Source of the DNA: Geitlerinema sp. PCC 7407
GTDB lineage: Bacteria; Cyanobacteriota; Cyanobacteriia; PCC-7407
Direction of reading: 5' to 3'
Length of the DNA: 64,000 nucleotides
Assembly (NCBI RefSeq): GCF_000317045.1
Contig: NC_019703.1
Location: 3,088,501-3,152,500 of the forward strand
This document shows, in pieces, positions 46,969-55,108 of the stretch (position 1 is its first letter; each line of letters opens with the position of its first letter). The notes under the pieces were generated by a model. The model saw nothing but the letters and a program-made list of their open reading frames with translations. It searched no databases and was not told the DNA's origin. Both the position numbers and the translations under genes were made by a program.

Positions 46969-47937
46969 ATGAATGTACTGGTGGTGGGTGCCACGGGCAC
47001 TTTAGGAAGACAAGTTACGCGGCGCGCCCTCGATGAGGGATATAAGGTGCGCTGTCTGGTGAGAAATTTCAAAAAGGCCTCGTTCTTGCGGGAGTGGGGC
47101 GCTGAGTTGGTCGAGGCCAATCTGTGCAATCCCGAAAGTCTGCCGCCCACCCTCGAAGGCATGGACATCGTGATCGATGCGGCGACCACTCGCCCCACCG
47201 ACAGTCAGCGGATGCAGAAGGTCGACTGGGACGGTAAAGTCGCCTTGATCCAGGCAGCCAAGGCTGCCAACATCAAGCGCTTTGTCTTTTTCTCGATCTT
47301 GGAGTGCGACCAGCATCCCGACGTGCCGCTGATGGACATCAAGCACTGCACGGAGAAATTTCTGGCGGAGTCGGGGCTCAACTACACGATTCTGCGGCCC
47401 TGCGGCTTCATGCAGGGTCTGATTGCCCAGTACGCCATTCCGGTTTTGGAAGGCCAAACGGTTTGGGTGACCGGAGAAGCGGCCCCCATCGCCTACATGG
47501 ACACCCTCGACATCGCCAAGTTTGCGGTGCGATCGCTGTCGGTCCCGGCCACCGAGAACCGCATCTTCCCCGTGGTGGGCACTCGACCCTGGGGAGGCTA
47601 CGAAATCATTCGCCTGTGCGAGCGGCTTTCGGGCCAAGACGCGAAGGTGGCTCGCATGCCGACGGGCCTGGTGCGCGGCGTTCGCCGCATTGCGCGCTTC
47701 TTCCAGTGGGGCCAAAACTTGGCGGACCGACTGGCCTTTGTGGAAGTGATCGCCGACGGAGAACCCTTTACGGCACCGATGGACGAGGTGTACGAGACTT
47801 TTGGGATCGATCGCCAGGAAACTACGACTCTAGAAGCCTACATGCAGGAGTATTTTGCCCGCATTATTAAGAAGCTAAAAGAGCTAGATTACGAAGTCTC
47901 GGCCAAGAAACAGAGCAAAAAGAAACTGCCTTTCTAA
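46969..47937 (+). CDS. ycf39: Ycf39-type NAD(P)-binding protein (PSII assembly)
   Basis: An atypical short-chain dehydrogenase that helps chlorophyll delivery to newly made photosystem II D1 protein. The 322-residue protein has 'VLVVGATGTLGRQVTRRAL' for NADP binding, 'LVRNFKKASFLREWGAELVE' (landmark), 'IDAATTRPTDS' and 'NYTILRPCGFMQGL'. The basic C-terminal tail ends KKQSKKKLPF. The Ser-Tyr-Lys triad of true dehydrogenases is not retained. It lies downstream of petM on the same strand but separated by the ArsR-type gene. Confidence 0.93.
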   Translation: MNVLVVGATGTLGRQVTRRALDEGYKVRCLVRNFKKASFLREWGAELVEANLCNPESLPPTLEGMDIVIDAATTRPTDSQRMQKVDWDGKVALIQAAKAANIKRFVFFSILECDQHPDVPLMDIKHCTEKFLAESGLNYTILRPCGFMQGLIAQYAIPVLEGQTVWVTGEAAPIAYMDTLDIAKFAVRSLSVPATENRIFPVVGTRPWGGYEIIRLCERLSGQDAKVARMPTGLVRGVRRIARFFQWGQNLADRLAFVEVIADGEPFTAPMDEVYETFGIDRQETTTLEAYMQEYFARIIKKLKELDYEVSAKKQSKKKLPF

Positions 47938-48176
47938 GGGCAGCTTTTGAGAGATAGCACCCTCTAGGCACTGTGGCTCGGGAAGGGTGCGGTAAGATTA
48001 AGCTTGAATGAGTGGGGCTTCTTTCAAAGTGAAGAATTCTCTCTTGCAGTGGCGTTCATAGTTGGTATGAGCGTGACCCATTGAGGAATTAGAATTCTGC
48101 ATTGAGGTTGAAGAATCCCCACTATTTGGGCGATCGCCCCTTTTTTAGACCTTCATTTAGACGTTGGATCACAAGC

Positions 48177-49094
48177 GTGCCCAAGGTTGGCATTATTTAC
48201 AACGACGTTAAGCCTGTTGCCTGTCGAACCGCAGAAGAGTTACACAGCAAGCTCATAGACCAGGGATGGGAAGTTTGTCTCGCCACCGGTTTGGGGGGGA
48301 TTCTGGGCTACTCCGAGCTAGAGGGCGAGGCTTGTCGTATTCCCATTGAGAGTCTGGTTCCGCCAGGTTTTGACGAAGAAATTCAGTTTGCGATCGTGCT
48401 GGGGGGAGACGGCACGGTCCTGTCGGCCTTTCGGCAAATAGCTCCCCTCGGGATTCCCCTGCTGACGGTCAACACAGGCCATATGGGGTTCTTGACGGAG
48501 GTCTACATCAATCAGCTCTCAACGGCCATCGATCAGATGCTGGCGGGAGAGTACGAGGTGGAGACCCGCAGTATGCTGGCGGTGCAGGTGTTCCGGCGCG
48601 ATCGCCTGCTGTGGGAGGCTCTGTGCCTCAACGAGATGGTGCTGCACCGGGAGCCACTGACGAGCATGTGCCACTTTGAGATTGGCATTGGTCGTCATGC
48701 CCCCGTCGATATTGCCGCCGACGGGATTATTCTTTCGACGCCCACGGGCTCGACGGCCTATTCGCTGTCGGCCGGGGGGCCTGTAGTAACGCCTGGGGTT
48801 TCTGTCCTACAGCTGGTGCCGATCTGCCCTCACTCGTTGGCTTCGCGAGCGCTGGTGTTTGATGATCAGGAAGTGGTGCAGATCTTCCCTGCCAACCTCG
48901 ATCGCTTGGTGATGGTGGTGGACGGCAACGCCGGTTGCTATGTGATGCCCGATGATCGGGTGCAGGTCGAGCGATCGCCCTACAACGCTCGATTTATTCG
49001 TCTGCAAGCCCCTGAGTTTTTTCAAGTGCTGCGCGAAAAGCTGGGCTGGGGCCTACCCCACATCGCCAAGCCAACCTCGGTCGAGCTGCCCTAG
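48177..49094 (+). CDS. nadK: NAD kinase
   Basis: Phosphorylates NAD to NADP. The 305-residue protein starts at the GTG at 48177 ([22 protein letters not shown]). It has '[13 protein letters not shown]' (GGDG motif), '[10 protein letters not shown]', '[10 protein letters not shown]' (NE motif) and '[21 protein letters not shown]'. The long form with the ' KPVACRTA' opening is one of two NAD kinase types found in cyanobacteria. The frame extends upstream without a good ribosome site. An NblR-like gene follows 77 bases later. Confidence 0.96.
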   Translation: MPKVGIIYNDVKPVACRTAEELHSKLIDQGWEVCLATGLGGILGYSELEGEACRIPIESLVPPGFDEEIQFAIVLGGDGTVLSAFRQIAPLGIPLLTVNTGHMGFLTEVYINQLSTAIDQMLAGEYEVETRSMLAVQVFRRDRLLWEALCLNEMVLHREPLTSMCHFEIGIGRHAPVDIAADGIILSTPTGSTAYSLSAGGPVVTPGVSVLQLVPICPHSLASRALVFDDQEVVQIFPANLDRLVMVVDGNAGCYVMPDDRVQVERSPYNARFIRLQAPEFFQVLREKLGWGLPHIAKPTSVELP

Positions 49095-49171
49095 CCTTGC
49101 CTAGAAACCAGATAAAATTCGGTTGAGGCGATCGCGCGATCGCCCTTTTTGCTGCCGCTCTCCTCAGGCCT

Positions 49172-49870
49172 ATGAATCTCCCGGCTTCCGCTGTCCATGA
49201 TCCTTGCATTTTGCTGCTCGAGGCCGATGATCTGCTTGCCCAGCACATGAGTCTGGATCTCAAAGAAGCAGGGTACGACGCCGTCGTGGCCCACGACGCC
49301 AGCACTGGACTCCAGCAGCTCTCGCAGCTCCAGCCCGCCATGGTAGTGGTCGATCGCATGCTGGGGGGTGAGTCAGGGCTCCAGTTTTGCACGCAGCTGC
49401 GGGGATTGGGCTTTCGGGTGCCGGTCCTGCTGCTGATGGCGCGCGACACCGTCGAAGACCGCATCGCCTGCCTCGAAGCAGGAGCCGACGACTATTTCCT
49501 CAAGCCCTATCGCACCGAAGAGTTCTTGCGGCTGCTGCGGCTCTATCTGCGGCCCGAGACCACCGGCAATGAGCAGCTTCGCTTTGGGGAACTGGTCCTG
49601 GACCTGGCTACCCGGCGAGTGCTGCGCAATGGACGCACCATCGACCTGACGATGAAAGAATTTGACCTGCTGAAGTACCTGATGGAGCATCCACGGGAGG
49701 TCCTGACGCGGGAGCAAATCCTAGAGAATGTCTGGGGCTACGACTTCATGGGCGAATCCAACGTGATTGAGGTCTATATTCGCTATCTGCGGCTGAAAAT
49801 CGAGGACGAAGGCGAAAAACGGCTAATTCAGACTGTGCGCGGCGTGGGCTATGTGCTGCGTGAACCTTAA
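49172..49870 (+). CDS. nblR: NblR-like OmpR-family response regulator
   Basis: A 232-residue regulator with receiver (10-130) and winged-helix OmpR output (140-230, 'LTMKEFDLLKYLMEHPREVLTREQ' landmark). NblR is needed for phycobilisome breakdown and survival in nutrient stress. The receiver keeps the acceptor Asp ('MVVVDRMLGG') and Lys-Pro ('FLKPY') but has Met where the switch Thr should be ('LLMARDTVED'). Its acidic pocket is 'LLEADD'. This fits an atypical, possibly phosphorylation-independent regulator, as reported for NblR. Assignment as NblR rather than a paralogue rests on similarity by eye. Confidence 0.8.
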   Translation: MNLPASAVHDPCILLLEADDLLAQHMSLDLKEAGYDAVVAHDASTGLQQLSQLQPAMVVVDRMLGGESGLQFCTQLRGLGFRVPVLLLMARDTVEDRIACLEAGADDYFLKPYRTEEFLRLLRLYLRPETTGNEQLRFGELVLDLATRRVLRNGRTIDLTMKEFDLLKYLMEHPREVLTREQILENVWGYDFMGESNVIEVYIRYLRLKIEDEGEKRLIQTVRGVGYVLREP

Positions 49871-49951
49871 CCAAAATCGGCGCGATCGAAACTTCTCAGC
49901 CTCGCCTGCGGTCAATCCCTTTGCGTTGATAGATTTTTTGATTCATCTAGC

Positions 49952-50494
49952 ATGACTAACCGATCGGGCGATCGCCCTCATCTGTTTCTTCGGAGCACTG
50001 CGCTGGGACTCACGATGCTGCTCATGGGCTGCTCTGCTCCAGCGACCGAGCTACCCCCAGACACAGATTCGGCAGAGCAGATTCTCGAGAGCACGCTTCC
50101 GGCAGGTGCTCAGCTGCTCCCCGTTTCGGCTCAGGCGCGCATCGGTCAAGCGATCATCCGCCTGGAGGTGGCGAGGACTTCGGCAGAGCAAGCAACGGGG
50201 CTGATGTTCCGGCCAGCCCTTCCGGCCAATCGAGGGATGCTGTTTCCCTTTGAGCCGGCCCGACCGGTGCAGTTCTGGATGCGCAATGTGCCGGTGCCGC
50301 TGGATATGGTGTTTGTGTACAACGGTGAGGTGAAGGCGATCGCGGCTGAGGTGCCCCCCTGCACCACCCCAAGCTGCCCCACCTACGGCCCGACAGCTCT
50401 GATTGACCAAGTGATCGAGCTGCGAGCTGGCAGAGCCGCCGAGCTCGGTCTAGAAGTGGGCGATCGCGTCAGCATTGAAGCAATTTCGCCGTGA
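49952..50494 (+). CDS. DUF192 family lipoprotein
   Basis: A 180-residue protein. A lipobox 'LTMLLMGC' marks a lipid-anchored N-terminus at Cys 27 or so. The DUF192 domain follows: 'RLEVARTSAEQATGLMFRPALPANRGMLFPF' (landmark), 'FWMRNVPVPLDMVFVYNGEV' and 'VIELRAGRAAELGLEVGDRV'. DUF192 proteins are widespread and of unknown function. It is read in the same direction as nblR, 81 bases downstream. Confidence 0.88.
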   Translation: MTNRSGDRPHLFLRSTALGLTMLLMGCSAPATELPPDTDSAEQILESTLPAGAQLLPVSAQARIGQAIIRLEVARTSAEQATGLMFRPALPANRGMLFPFEPARPVQFWMRNVPVPLDMVFVYNGEVKAIAAEVPPCTTPSCPTYGPTALIDQVIELRAGRAAELGLEVGDRVSIEAISP

Positions 50495-50849
50495 TGTCTG
50501 CTTTTTGAGAGCTTTTTTTGAGAAAGTTTACAAAAAAACACTAAACTACTCATAATTAGACCTATACAAACCCGGTTGGAATTTGCTACGCTTGCAGTCC
50601 AAGTCGGCCCCAGGGTTCATCCGGGCGCATCCGGAGTTTATGAGCGTAGATTCTTCACACTGGGTTTTGCTCAGGTTGGGAGATCTTCGTCTATGCTTTG
50701 GGAAGACTTTAATCGGAGTGGTGATTCCTGCTCAGATTTAAGGCCAATAGGTCACATGGCTAGCTGTGCTGAACAGCAGAATCGAGTGTCCTAGAGACAA
50801 GCCTGACCAGGAATTTTGATTCGTTCTTTCGCCGAGCGAAATTTCCGAT
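50495..50849. other. Gene-poor region downstream of the DUF192 gene
   Basis: About 350 bases with no good open frame on either strand. The first 90 bases are AT-rich. Nothing named was recognised. Confidence 0.5.
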
Positions 50850-50951
50850 ATGGCGCTGCGGGTTGGTGTAGTCTTTGCCTACGCCGTGCGACGACAGTCT
50901 CGGGAATTTCTCAAGCGGCGGGTGTGAGGTCTTTGGTGTGAGGCGATCGCG

Positions 50952-51116
50952 GTGTTGCTTTTGCAAGCATCGCATCTGATCGGTAAAGAGCATTGGGACC
51001 AAGCGTTTCTTGGTCTGCTGAGGACTTGCGAAGAGCAGCGCAAGTCTCTCGATCTTGCTGTAGGTCTGCTGCTAGAAGTCGCTGAATCTCTGACGCTGGA
51101 GGCTCTGCTTCTCTAG
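50952..51116 (+). CDS. Possible small protein (54 aa), or end of a broken gene
   Basis: A GTG with GAGG eight bases upstream opens a 54-codon frame, VLLLQASHLIGKEHWDQAF and onward, ending 'SLTLEALLL'. It is Leu-rich and helical. The same frame is open back to an ATG at 50850 except for one TGA at 50925-50927. So this may be a short real gene, the larger part of a gene split by a nonsense codon, or chance. Its DNA also contains two strong hairpins (50997-51015 and 51023-51046). Confidence 0.3.
   Translation: MLLLQASHLIGKEHWDQAFLGLLRTCEEQRKSLDLAVGLLLEVAESLTLEALLL
50997..51046. repeat. Tandem hairpins
   Basis: Two perfect inverted repeats lie 7 bases apart. One is 7 bp with a 5-base loop (50997-51015) and the other is 8 bp with an 8-base loop (51023-51046). 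No T run follows. They may belong to an unrecognised structured RNA. Confidence 0.55.
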
Positions 51117-51281
51117 CTTAGGTCGGAGGTCTGGGGGTGTTGGCAGTGGCACACTGTGGACAGCTTAAAGACTGGCTGAGCAGTTTTCTGCAAGCGGCGA
51201 TCGCTGCGACACAATACAAGCTCAATCAACACATACAAGAGGGTAGAGACAACCAATGTTTTCGGGAGGTGAGTTTTAGTC

Positions 51282-51476
51282 GTGACTCCTGCAAGCTATT
51301 CACAACTGATCCGGTTTCTTCGGGAGGATTTAGCCTTATCTTCTTCCTCCATCGAGATGGCCCTGCGGCACTGCGCCCAAGATCCTGGCCCCTTGCCCAT
51401 GGTGCTTTGGCAGTACGGCCTTGTAACCCTTGATCAGCTCAATCGCATTTATGACTGGCTAGAGACGGCGGCTTAG
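51282..51476 (+). CDS. DUF2949 family protein
   Basis: A 64-residue protein from a GTG start with GGGAGGTGA upstream. 'SYSQLIRFLREDLALSSSSI', 'LPMVLWQYGLVTLDQLNRIYDW' (landmark) match the small cyanobacterial DUF2949 family. It is helical and soluble, and its function is unknown. Confidence 0.85.
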   Translation: MTPASYSQLIRFLREDLALSSSSIEMALRHCAQDPGPLPMVLWQYGLVTLDQLNRIYDWLETAA

Positions 51477-51645
51477 AGAGGAACGGAGAGACAGTCTAGC
51501 AACTGTCATTAGCAGACCGAAAAAGCTTTTCAGAAATTTTGGTCTAACTCCTAACAAATTCTCGTGGTTGGTCAGCCGTCAAACAGTCATCCGGCAAGGG
51601 GGAGGCAAGTCTCGTGCTGATATGCTGCAATGTTTGGTTCTATGC

Positions 51646-51677
51646 AAAAAAGCGGATTCGGTTGAATCCGCTTTTTT
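51646..51677. terminator. Bidirectional hairpin terminator
   Basis: An 8-bp stem GCGGATTC/GAATCCGC with a 4-base loop, flanked by A6 and T6, lies between the rightward DUF2949 gene and the leftward aminotransferase gene. Confidence 0.92.
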
Positions 51678-51707
51678 GTGTTTATGGGTTTTGTGCCTAG
51701 TTGGGCT

Positions 51708-52859
51708 TTAGCCGATCAGCACTTTGGCCGCAGCAGCAACCCCAGCGCCCGAGGTAAAGGTCTGGTGACCGAGGTCTTGCAGGGTGGCTTCGAGGGCCGC
51801 GATCGCCGTCAGAATATCGCGATCGCTCACAAAACCGAGGTGACCCACCCGGAAGATCTTGCCCTTGAGGTGGTCTTGGCCGCCCGCTAGCGCGATGTCA
51901 AAGCGCTTACGCATCGCTGAGCGGATTTGCTCTGCGTCCACCGATTGGGGCATGACCGCCGTGATAGCTGGGCTCGCTGCCTCATCCGGCGCAAACAGCG
52001 GCAGATCGCACGCCCGCATGGCGGCGCGAGTCGCCTGCATTTGGCGCTGGTGGCGAGCAAAGATATTCTCGAGACCCTCGGCTTTCATGATCCGCAGGGC
52101 TGCCTGCAAGCCAAAGAACAAATTCACCGGCGGCGTGAAGGGCGTACTGTTCTTGGCGGCGTCTTTGCGGTACTTGCCCAGATCCAGATAGAAGCGGGGC
52201 AGTTTTGCGGTTTTGTAGGCGTCCCACGCTTTGGCGCTGACGCTCACAAAGCCGAGACCCGGCGGCAGCATGTAGCCTTTCTGGGAGCCGGAGGCGACGA
52301 CGTCGAGGCCCCATTCATCGATGGGCACGTTCACAGCGCCGAGGCTGGTCACCGCGTCTACGATCATCAACGCTTGGCCGTGGGCTTTCACGTGGCGGTT
52401 GATGGCTTCGAGATCGTTGAGGACGCCGGTGGAGGTCTCACTGTGGGTGATGATGACCGCCCGGATTTCCTTGTTGGTGTCCGCTTCTAGAGCAGCGCGG
52501 AATTGCTCGGGGTCGAGGGGCTTGCCCCACTCGGCGGTGATCGCCTGGACCGTCAGACCGTAGGCTTCGCAGACTTCGCCCCAGCGCTCGCCAAACTTAC
52601 CGTTGTTGCCCACCAAAACGCGATCGCCCGGGCTCAGGAAGTTGATGATTCCCGCTTCCATGGCGCCGGTACCGCTGGAGGCTAGCACGAGCACGTCGTT
52701 TTGGGTTTGGTGCAGCCATTTGAGGCCTTCGGTGACCTCCGCCATAATCTTGTTGAAGTCTCCGCTGCGGTGACCGATGGGGTGCTTTGCCATCGCCAGC
52801 AGAACTTGCTCCGGCACCGGTGTGGGGCCGGGAATCATCAGCATTAACTTGTCATCCAT
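51708..52859 (-). CDS. Class V aminotransferase (alanine/serine-glyoxylate type)
   Basis: A pyridoxal-phosphate enzyme of 383 residues. 'MIPGPTPVPEQVLLAMAKHPIGHRS' (landmark), 'SSGTGAMEAGIINFL', 'HSETSTGVLNDL', 'VDAVTSLGAVNVP', the lysine in 'ASGSQKGYMLPPGLGF' and 'RVGHLGFVSDRDIL' match alanine-glyoxylate or serine-glyoxylate aminotransferases. In cyanobacteria this protein has often been annotated as a soluble hydrogenase 42-kDa subunit, a name with no support here. A photorespiratory role, converting glyoxylate to glycine, is the likely job. Confidence 0.93.
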   Translation of the reverse strand: MDDKLMLMIPGPTPVPEQVLLAMAKHPIGHRSGDFNKIMAEVTEGLKWLHQTQNDVLVLASSGTGAMEAGIINFLSPGDRVLVGNNGKFGERWGEVCEAYGLTVQAITAEWGKPLDPEQFRAALEADTNKEIRAVIITHSETSTGVLNDLEAINRHVKAHGQALMIVDAVTSLGAVNVPIDEWGLDVVASGSQKGYMLPPGLGFVSVSAKAWDAYKTAKLPRFYLDLGKYRKDAAKNSTPFTPPVNLFFGLQAALRIMKAEGLENIFARHQRQMQATRAAMRACDLPLFAPDEAASPAITAVMPQSVDAEQIRSAMRKRFDIALAGGQDHLKGKIFRVGHLGFVSDRDILTAIAALEATLQDLGHQTFTSGAGVAAAAKVLIG

Positions 52860-53253
52860 TGGTTCTGTCCAACCGTGTGAGGCATCTAAAATTTTGGCGT
52901 ATGATCCAGGATCGCATAACTCGCTCCTTTCGGCTTAGGGGAGGATGACGAGTCTGGGAAAGGGATTTAAGGAAAAATTCGGCAGCCTCAGGGCCTGAAT
53001 TTGGGGGGGATGATAGGCCCTCGCAAAAGAGGCAGGAGCGGGCAACCCAGGAGTGGGCGACGAAAAATTACAGTGGCGTGAAAAATGGCGGCGATCGCCC
53101 TTCGCTCCCACTAAATTACAAAAGACAACCGTAGAAATATCTATTTTCTGCCACAAGCTGCCCTTATCTAAACGGATCAAGGGTTAGCGGGTGCGTAGAG
53201 TGAGCTTAAAAACGCTGGTAGTCATCGCTGATCAGCGGTGGGGAGAAGGGTTT
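52860..53253. other. Divergent intergenic region
   Basis: About 390 bases between the aminotransferase gene and the secretion pore gene. It must hold both promoters. The stretch 53090-53170 is AT-rich. No supported gene. Confidence 0.5.
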
Positions 53254-55080
53254 ATGAATTGGGGATATGGAGCGAGATCTTGGTGGCGAGCGGCGCTGTT
53301 GACTGGGTGTTGGGGGCTGGGGGTCAGCTCGGAGGCGATCGCCCAGGGCACCGCGGACCCTCCGGAGCGAGAGCCGGGCATGGCGCAAGACGCGATCGCC
53401 CAGGTGCCGGACCCTAACCGCGATCGCCTACTGCCGTCACCGGGCCTGCCAGAGACCCTCCCGACAGACCCCGAGACTATCCTGCCGGAAGACGAGCCCC
53501 TGCTAGAGGAGGAGCCGCTCCTCGAGGAGGACACGCTGGCACCCGAGACTCCCGCAGAGGAGACCCCCGCAGAAGAGGCGAGCCCCCTGATTGCTGTCGA
53601 GCAGGTGCAGGTGGTTGGCAGCACGGTCTTTGAAGAAGCCGATTTCGAGGCGATCGTCGGTCCGCTAGAAGGCCGCCAAGTCACCCTTGAGGCGCTGCGC
53701 CAAGCCGCCGACAAAATCACCGAACTCTATCTTGGCGAGGGCTATATTACTTCGCGGGCCATTGTTGGCGACCAGACGGTGAGCAATGGCATCGTCCAGA
53801 TTCAGGTGATTGAGGGCAGCGTCGAGGACATTATTGTCGAGGGCAACCAGCGGGTGAGGGCGGACTACGTCCGCGATCGCATTCGCCTGGGCACCGGCCA
53901 GCCCCTGAACAAAAATCGCCTCGAAGACCAGCTGCGCCTCCTCAAGCTCAACCCGCTCTTTGCAAATGTGGAGGCCAGCCTGCGATCGGGCAAGCAAATA
54001 GGGCGCAGCCTGCTGTCGGTGCGGGTGGTCGAAGCAAATCCATTTCAGGCAACTTTTAGCGTTGACAACTACTCGCCTCCCAGCGTTGGCTCGGAGCGCA
54101 TGGGCATCGCGCTGCGCCATCGCAATCTCACAGGCAACGGCGATGAGCTAGCGGCAGCCTACAATCGCACCACGGCAGGCGGCGCCAATGTCTTTGACTT
54201 CAGCTACCAGATTCCGCTGAATGCCCGCGAGGGAACCCTGGCTCTGCGGGCAGCTCCCAACAACAATGAGATTATTGACCCGGCCTTTGCAGGTTTTGGG
54301 ATTCGGGGGGAGACGGAGCTCTATGAGGTGAGCTTTCGGCAGCCCCTGGTGCGATCGCCCCGCGAAGAGCTAGCCCTGTCCCTGGGCTTCACGCTGCAAA
54401 ACGGCCAGACGTTTTTGTTTGACAATCAGCCCACGCCCTTTGGCATCGGTCCCGACGCCGATGGCTTTAGCCGCACGCGCGTGCTCAAGCTTGGTCAAGA
54501 CTACGTGCGCCGGGACGTGGGCGGCGCTTGGGCCTTGCGATCGCAGTTCAACCTGGGCCTGGATATCTTGGACGCCACGATCAACGACGACCCCACGCCC
54601 GACGGGCGCTTTGTGAGCTGGCTGGGCCAGGCCCAGCGGGTCCAGATCCTCAATGACAGCAACCTGCTGATCGTGCAGGCTGACCTTCAGCTGACGCCTG
54701 ATACCCTGCTGCCGTCTCAGCAGTTTGTGATCGGGGGCGGCCAGTCCCTGCGCGGCTTTCGGCAAAATGCCCGCTCCGGGGACAACGGCTTTCGCTTTTC
54801 GGTGGAGGACCGGATCGCCATCGTTCGCAATGAAACCGGCAGCCCCACTGTGCAGCTGGCTCCCTTTGTGGATGTGGGCAAGGTTTGGAACACTTCGAAT
54901 AATCCCAATCGGCTGGCGGACCAGACCTTTTTGGCGGCGGCGGGCCTGGGACTACAGTGGGAGGCGCTGCCCGGTCTGACGATTCGCCTAGACTACGCGG
55001 TGCCGTTTATCGAGCTGAGCGATCGCACCCAAAACGCCCAGGACGAGAGCTTCTACTTTAGTGTCCGCTACACGCCCTAG
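53254..55080 (+). CDS. Two-partner secretion outer-membrane pore (TpsB/ShlB/FhaC family)
   Basis: A 608-residue outer-membrane protein, starting at 53254 behind a GGGGAGAAGG site. A signal peptide ends 'SEAIAQ'. An acidic Pro/Glu-rich linker ('EEPLLEEDTLAPETPAEE') follows, then POTRA modules: 'VEQVQVVGSTVFEEADF' with 'ITELYLGEGYITSRAI', and 'IVEGNQRVRADYVRDRI'. The C-terminal 340 residues form the 16-strand barrel, with the conserved 'GGGQSLRGFRQ' motif and a final Tyr/Phe strand (FYFSVRYTP). It would export proteins with a filamentous-haemagglutinin N-terminal domain, such as the neighbour, which is convergent with it. Confidence 0.92.
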   Translation: MNWGYGARSWWRAALLTGCWGLGVSSEAIAQGTADPPEREPGMAQDAIAQVPDPNRDRLLPSPGLPETLPTDPETILPEDEPLLEEEPLLEEDTLAPETPAEETPAEEASPLIAVEQVQVVGSTVFEEADFEAIVGPLEGRQVTLEALRQAADKITELYLGEGYITSRAIVGDQTVSNGIVQIQVIEGSVEDIIVEGNQRVRADYVRDRIRLGTGQPLNKNRLEDQLRLLKLNPLFANVEASLRSGKQIGRSLLSVRVVEANPFQATFSVDNYSPPSVGSERMGIALRHRNLTGNGDELAAAYNRTTAGGANVFDFSYQIPLNAREGTLALRAAPNNNEIIDPAFAGFGIRGETELYEVSFRQPLVRSPREELALSLGFTLQNGQTFLFDNQPTPFGIGPDADGFSRTRVLKLGQDYVRRDVGGAWALRSQFNLGLDILDATINDDPTPDGRFVSWLGQAQRVQILNDSNLLIVQADLQLTPDTLLPSQQFVIGGGQSLRGFRQNARSGDNGFRFSVEDRIAIVRNETGSPTVQLAPFVDVGKVWNTSNNPNRLADQTFLAAAGLGLQWEALPGLTIRLDYAVPFIELSDRTQNAQDESFYFSVRYTP

Positions 55081-55108
55081 GTCGCTCTGGGTAACGCCGT
55101 TGTCGCTT

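Noticed and set aside
50850-51116. Structured RNA such as 6S, SRP or tmRNA
   Set aside because: I found none of the expected conserved stretches for these RNAs. Only two simple hairpins are visible, so it is reported as a finding rather than a named RNA.
51708-52859. Soluble hydrogenase 42-kDa subunit
   Set aside because: This old database name attaches to class V aminotransferases. All visible motifs are those of a pyridoxal-phosphate enzyme.
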